Assembly (NCBI GenBank): GCA_036417435.1
Contig: CM070919.1
Location: 33,844,318-33,908,317, forward strand
Direction of reading: 5' to 3'
DNA: 64,000 bases
Origin: Inia geoffrensis
Lineage: Eukaryota; Chordata; Mammalia; Artiodactyla; Iniidae
Below, piece by piece: positions 58,740 to 64,000 of this stretch (its first letter is position 1; every line of letters begins with the position of its first letter). The notes under the pieces were generated by a model. That model searched no databases. It had not been told where the DNA came from and saw only the letters and a program-made list of their open reading frames with translations. A program made the translations under genes and the position numbers.

Positions 58740-60769
58740 GACGAGGGGAAGATGGCGGAAGAGTAAGACGTGGAGATCACCTTCCTCCCAACAGATACAC
58801 CAGAAATACAACTACATGTGGAACAACTCCTACAGAACACCTACTGAACGCTGGCAGAAGACCTCAGACCTTCCAAAAGGCAAGAAACTCCCCACGTACC
58901 TGGGTAGGGCAAAATAAAAAAGAATAAACAGAGACAAAAGGATACGGACGGGACCTGCACCAGTGGGAGGGAGCCGTGAAGGAGGAAAGGTTTGCACACA
59001 CTAGAAGCCCCTTCGCGGGCGTAGACTGCGGGTGGCGGAGGGGGAAGCTTCGGAGCCGCGGAGGAGAGCACAGCAACAGGGGTGCGGAGGGGAAAGCGGA
59101 GAGATTCCCGCACAGAGGATCGGGGCCGACCGGCACTCACCAGCCCGAGAGGCTTGTCTGCTCCCCGGCCGGGGCGGGCGGGGCTGGGAGCGGAGGCTCG
59201 GGCTTTGGTCGGAGCCCAGGGAGAGGACTGGGGCTGGCGGCGTGAACACAGCCTGCAGGGGGTTAGTGCGCCACGGCTGGCCGGCAGGGAGTCCGGGGAA
59301 AAGTCTGGAGCTGCCGAAGAGGCGAGAGACTTTTCCTTCCCTCTTTGTTTCCTGGTGCGCGAGGAGAGGGGATTAAGAGCGCTGCTTAAAGGAGCTCCAG
59401 AGACGGACTCAAGCCGTGGCTAACAGCACGGACCCCAGAGAAGTGCATGAGATGCTAAGGCTGCTGCTGCTGCCACCAAGAAACCTGTGTGAAAGCACAG
59501 GTCATTATCCACACCCCCTCCATCCGGGTAGCCTGTGCAGCCCGCCACTGCCAGGCTCCGGGATCCAGGGACAACTACCCAGGGAGAACGCACAACACGC
59601 CTCAGGCTGGTGCAACGTCATGCCGGCCTCTGCTGCCGCAGGCTCGCGCCGCCCTCTGTGCCCTTCCCTCCCCCACCGGCCTGAGTGAGCCAGAGCCCCC
59701 GAATCAGTGGCTCCTTTAACCCTGTCCTGTCTGAGCGAAGAACAGACGCCCTCCGGCACTACACGCAGAGGCGGGGCCAAATCCAAGGCTGAACCCCAGG
59801 AGCTGTGCGAACAAAGAAGAGAAAGGGAAATGCCTCCCAGCCGCCTCAGGAGCAGCGGATTAAAGCTCCACAATCAACTTGATGTACCTGCATCTGCGGA
59901 ATACCTGAATAGACAACGAATCATCCCAAACTGAGGAGGTGGACGTTGAGGTCAAGATTTATGATTTTTTCCCCTTTTCCTCTTTTTGTGAGTGTGTATG
60001 TGTATGCTTCTGTGTGAGATTTTGTCTGTATAGCTTTGCTTCCACCATTTGTCCTAGGGTTCTATCTGACCGTTATTTTTTTTTAATTTTTTTCTTAATA
60101 ATTATTTTCTATTTTAATAACTTTATTATATTTTATCTTTATTTTACTTTATCTTCTTTCTTTCTTTTCTTTTTTTCCTTCCTTCCCTCTTTCCTTCCTC
60201 CCTCCCTCCCTTCTTTCTTTTCTTTCTTTCTTTCGTTCTTTCTCTCTACTTTTTCTCCCTTTTATTCTCAGCTGTGTGGATGAAAGGCGCTTGGTGCTGC
60301 AGCCAGGAGTCAGTGCTGTGCCTCTGAGGTGGGAGAGCCAACTTCAGGAGACTGGTCCACAAGAGACCTCCCAGCTCCACATAATATCACATGGTGAAAA
60401 TCTCCCAAAGATCTCCATCTCAACACCAGCACCCAGCTTCACTCAACAACCAGCAAGCTACAGTGCTGGACACCCTATGCCAAACAACTAGCAAGACAGG
60501 AACACAATCCCACCCATTAACAGAGAGACTGCCTAAAATCTTAGTAAGTCCACAGACACCCCAAAACACACCACCAGAGGTGGACCTGCCCACCAGAAAG
60601 ACAAGATCCAGCCTCATCCACCAGAACACAGGCACTAGTCCCCTCCACCAGGAAGCCCACACAACCCACTGAACCAACGTTAGCCACTGGGGACAGACAC
60701 CAAAACCAGCGGGAACTACGAACCTGCAGCCTGCAGAAAAGAGACCCCAAGCACAGTAAGATAAGAAAA
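58740..60769 (+). promoter_or_regulatory. L1 5' UTR with CpG-rich promoter
   Basis: The first kilobase (about 58980-59420 especially) is GC- and CpG-rich, unlike the surroundings, and starts with a YY1-like site, consistent with an L1 internal Pol II promoter. The second half has a T/C-rich block (60069-60256), then normal-composition sequence leading to ORF1. ORFs of up to 122 codons on both strands here lack any domain and reflect GC composition. No upstream ORF with clear coding character was seen. Confidence 0.8.
60151..60254. repeat. Polypyrimidine (CT)-rich tract in L1 5' UTR
   Basis: ctttctttctttt, ccttccttccctctttcc and ctccctccctccctt units with very few purines over about 100 bp. 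The serine/phenylalanine-rich plus frame here is an artefact. Confidence 0.93.
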
Positions 60770-61655
60770 ATGAGAAGACAGAAAATCACACAGCAGATGA
60801 AGGAGCAAGATAAAAACCCACCAGACCTAACAAATGAAGAGGAAATAGGCAGTCTACCTGAAAAAGAATTCAGACTAATGATAGTAAAGATGATCCAATA
60901 TCTTGGAAATAGAATAGACAAAATGCAAGAAACATTTAACAAAGACCTAGAAGAACTAAAGATGAAACAAACAACAATGAACAACACAATAAATGAAATG
61001 AAAAATACTCTAGATGGGATCAATAGCAGAATAACTGAGGCAGAAGAACGGATAAGTGACCTGGAAGATAAAATAGTGGAAATAACTACTGCAGAGCAGA
61101 ATAAAGAAAGAAGAATGAAAAGAACGTGAGGACAGTCTCAGAGACCTCTGGGACAACATTAAATGCACCAACATTCAAATTATAGGGGTTCCAGAAGAAG
61201 AAGAGAAAAAGAAAGGGACTGAGAAAATATTTGAAGAGACTATAGTTGAAAACTTCTCTAATATGAGAAAGGAAATAGTTAATCAAGTCCAGAGCGTCCC
61301 ATATAGGATAAATCCAAGGAAAAATACGCCAAGACACATATTAATCAAACTGTCAAATATTATATACAAAAAAAACATATTAAAAGCAGCAAGGGAAAAA
61401 CAACAAATAACACACAAAGGAATCCCCATAAGGTTAACAGATGATCTTTCATCAGAAACTCTGCAAGCCAGAAAGGACTGGCAGGACATATTTAAAGTGA
61501 TGAAGGAGAAAAACCTGCAACCAAGATTACTCTACCCAGCAAGGATCTCATTCAGATTTGATGGAGAAATTAAAACATTTACAGACAAGCAAAAGCTGAG
61601 AGAGTTCAGCACCACCTAACCAGCTTTACAACAAATGCTAAAGGAATTTCTCTAG
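60770..61655 (+). pseudogene. L1 ORF1, one frameshift and one nonsense codon
   Basis: Starts MRRQKITQQMKEQDKN. The coiled-coil part is intact to 61129 (MKQTTMNNTINEMKNTL, SRITEAEERISDLEDKI). A one-base shift near 61120 (around agaacgtgaggac) closes the frame. The downstream frame continues from that point through MRKEIVNQVQSVPYRIN and the RNA-binding carboxy region (KAAREKQQITHKGIPIRL, SFRFDGEIKTF) to a premature stop at 61617-61619, just 12 codons before the normal end (ALQQMLKEFL, stop 61653-61655). Only two lesions are needed to explain its loss. Confidence 0.93.
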
Positions 61656-61711
61656 GCAAGAAACACAAGAGAAGGAAGACCTACAATAATGAACCCAAAA
61701 CAATAAAGAAA

Positions 61712-64000
61712 ATGGGAATAGGAACATACATATCGATAATTACCTTAAATGTAAATGGACTAAATGCTCCCACCAAAAGACACAGATTGGCTGAATGGAT
61801 ACAAAAACAATACCCATATATATTTGCTGTCTACAAGAGACCCACTTCAGACCTAGAGACACATACAGGCTGAAAGTAAGGGGATGGAAAAAGTTATTCC
61901 ATGCAAATGGAAATCAAAAGAAATCTGGAGTAGCAATTCTCATATCAGACAAAATAGACTTTAAAATAAAGACTAGTAGAAGAGACAAAGAAGGACACTA
62001 CATAACGATTAAGGGATCAATCCAAGAAGAAGATATAACAATTGTAAATATTTATGCACACAACATAGGAGCACCTCAATACACAAGGCAAATTCTAACA
62101 GCCATAAACGGGGAAATTGACAGTAACACATTCATAGTAGTGGACTTTAACACCCCACTTTCACCAATGGGCAGATCATCCAAAATGAAAATAAATAAGG
62201 AAACACAAGCTTTAAATTATACACTAAACAAGATGGACTTAATTGATATTTATAGGACATTCCATCCAAAAACAACAGAATACACATTTTTCTCAAGTGC
62301 TCATGGAACATTCTCCAAGACAGATCATATCGTGGGTCACAAATCAAGCCTTAGTAAATTTAAGAAAATTGAAATTGTATCAAGTATCTTTCCCAACCAC
62401 AACACTATGAGACTAGATATCAATTACAGGAAGAGATCTGTAAAAAATACAAACACATGGAGGCTAAACAATACACTGCTTAATAACAAAGTGATCACTG
62501 AAGAAAGCAAAAAATACCTAGAAACAAATGACAATGGAGAAACAATGACCCAAAACCTATGGGATGCAGCAAAAGCAGTTCTAAGAGGGAAGTTTATAGC
62601 AATAAAATCCTACCTTAAGAAACAGGAAACATCTCAAATAAACAACCTAACCTTGCACCTAAAGCAATTAGAGAAAGAAGAACAAAAAAACCCCAAAGTT
62701 AGGAGAAGGAAAGAAATGTTAAAATTCAGATCAGAAATAAATGAAAAAGAAATGAAGGATACGATAGCAAAGATCAATAAAACTAAAAGCTGATTCTTTG
62801 AAAAGATAAACAAAATTGATAAACCATTAGACAGACTCATCAAGAAAAAAAAGGAAGAAAACTCAAATCAATAGAATTAGAAATGAAAAAGAAGAAGTAA
62901 CAACTGACACTGCAGAAATACAAAAGATCATGAGAGATTACTACAAGCAATTCTATGCCAATAAAATTGACAACCTGGAAGAAATGGACAAATTCTTAGA
63001 AATGCACAACCTGCCAAGATTGAATCAGGAAGAAATAGAAAATATGAACAGAGCAATCACAGCATTGAAATTGAAACTGTGATTAAAAATCTTACAAGAA
63101 ACAAAAGCCCAGGACCAGATGGCTTCACAGGTGAATTCTATCAAACATTTAGAGAAGAGCTAACACCTACCCTTCTCAAACTCTTCCAAAATATATCAGA
63201 GGGAGGAACACTCCTAAACTCATTCTACGATGCAACCATCACCTTGATACCAAAACCAGACAAAGATATCACAAAGAAAGAAAACTACAGGCTAATATCA
63301 CCGATGAACATAGATGCAAAAATCCTCAACAAAATACTAGCAAACAGAATCCAACAGCACATTAAAAGGATCATACACCATGATCAAGTGGGGTTTATTC
63401 CAGGAATGCAAGGATTCTTCAATATACGCAAATCAATGTGATACACCATATTAACAAAATGAAGGAGAAAAACCATATGATTATCTCAATAGATGCAGAG
63501 AAACCTTTTGACATATTCAACACCCATTTATGATAAAAACGCTGCAGAAAGTAGCCATAGTGGGAACTTTCCTCAACATAATAAAGGCCATATATGACAA
63601 ACCCACAGCCAACATTGTCCTCAGTGGTGAAAAACTGAAAGCATTTCCACTAAGATCAGGAACAAGATAAGGTTGCCCACTCTCACCACTCTTAATCAAC
63701 ATAGTTTTGGAAGTTTTAGCCACAGCAATCAGAGAAGAAAAGGAAATAAAGGAATCCAAATCGGAAAAGAAGAAGTAAAGCTGTCACTGTTTGCAGATGA
63801 CATGATGCTATACATAGAGAATCCTAAAGATGCTACCAGAAAACTACTAGAGCTAATCAATGAATTTGGTAAAGTAGCAGGATACCAAATTAATGCACAG
63901 AAATCTCTGGCATTCCTATACAATAATGATGAAAAATCTGAGAGTGAAAGCAATAAAACACTCCCATTTAACATTGCAACCAAAAGAATAAAATACCTAG
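61712..64000 (+). pseudogene. L1 ORF2, broken, 3' part outside window
   Basis: Begins MGIGTYISIITLNVNGLN at 61712 (endonuclease NVNGLN), with a frame change near 61800-61825. The main frame 61795-62793 holds QETHFRPRD, the DFNTPLSPM region (a glycine usual before DFN is missing) and KTDHIVGHK with the catalytic histidine. A TGA in place of the usual tryptophan (KTKS/FFEK) ends it. The reverse transcriptase start is open at 63079-63441 ([34 protein letters not shown]), broken again, and the catalytic FADD is encoded at 63790-63801 in another frame. Multiple lesions; inactive. Confidence 0.94.

Larger units (their letters stand above)
58740..64000 (+). mobile_element. Long L1 retrotransposon, cut by the window edge
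   Basis: The plus-strand element begins near 58740 with a YY1-like aagatggcgg (58749-58758), has a 2-kb 5' UTR, ORF1 from 60770, ORF2 from 61712, and runs off the window inside the reverse transcriptase region. The 5' sequence (gaacaactcctacagaacac, agcctgagaggctt-type GC-rich blocks) is the kind I associate with whale and other cetartiodactyl L1s. Both ORFs are damaged but less so than in the 51-kb copy. Confidence 0.95.

Noticed and set aside
59001..59423. Several GC-rich ORFs near 59 kb suggesting a CpG-island gene
   Set aside because: The sequence lies within the L1 5' UTR, directly continuous with ORF1 and ORF2. The CpG richness belongs to the L1 promoter.
60541..61023. 160-codon minus-strand ORF
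   Set aside because: Antisense shadow of the L1 5' UTR and ORF1 coiled-coil region.
1..64000. CRISPR arrays, operons, phage or plasmid features
   Set aside because: No regularly spaced repeats or compact coding. The repeat content is that of a mammalian nuclear genome.

Overview
This is a mammalian nuclear DNA window, almost certainly from a whale or dolphin (Cetacea). The main evidence is ten copies of a tRNA-derived SINE with the CHR-type 5' end (GCTTCCCTGGTGGCGCAGTGG), internal A and B boxes and an A-rich tail, together with L1 elements of the cetartiodactyl type. I saw no BovB or Bov-A elements, which argues against a ruminant. The assignment rests on recalled family knowledge, not on a database search.

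No confident protein-coding gene, rRNA, functional tRNA or CRISPR array is visible. The window reads as AT-rich intergenic or intronic DNA. Almost every open reading frame is a SINE, an L1 or chance.

Layout. 1-7 kb: a Tigger-type MITE, two MLT1-like LTRs (one holding a nested SINE) and a first SINE. 7-21 kb: L1 3' fragments, faint MIRs and two SINEs, one of them nested in an old L1. 22.4-24.2 kb: the most gene-like interval, with a compact CpG island carrying an exact match to the CTCF core motif and an inverted CCAAT box. 24-39 kb: SINEs, MIRs, old L1 3' ends, an MLT1-like LTR, a 69-bp micro-insertion with perfect duplicated flanks, and a 17-bp perfect inverted repeat. 39-46 kb: a probable retrocopy tail, a 1.5-kb L1 fragment with a SINE inserted in its target-site duplication, a probable LTR, another MLT1-like LTR and a young SINE with a 17-bp perfect duplication. 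46-50 kb: a small membrane-protein-like ORF of unknown status and an AT/CA microsatellite.

51-64 kb is dominated by two long L1 elements placed head to head. One is full length on the minus strand (51016-56929, 14-bp target-site duplication). The other is on the plus strand (about 58740 to the window edge) and has a 2-kb GC-rich 5' UTR. Their 5' ends lie about 1.8 kb apart. Both have broken ORF1 and ORF2. Together their coding parts form a large imperfect inverted repeat.

I found no previously undescribed biological system. The points most worth checking are the CpG island with its CTCF motif, the head-to-head L1 pair, the tripled target-site duplication at 40.0/41.5/41.7 kb, the non-A 3' extensions on several SINEs, and the small ORF at 46.3-46.6 kb.
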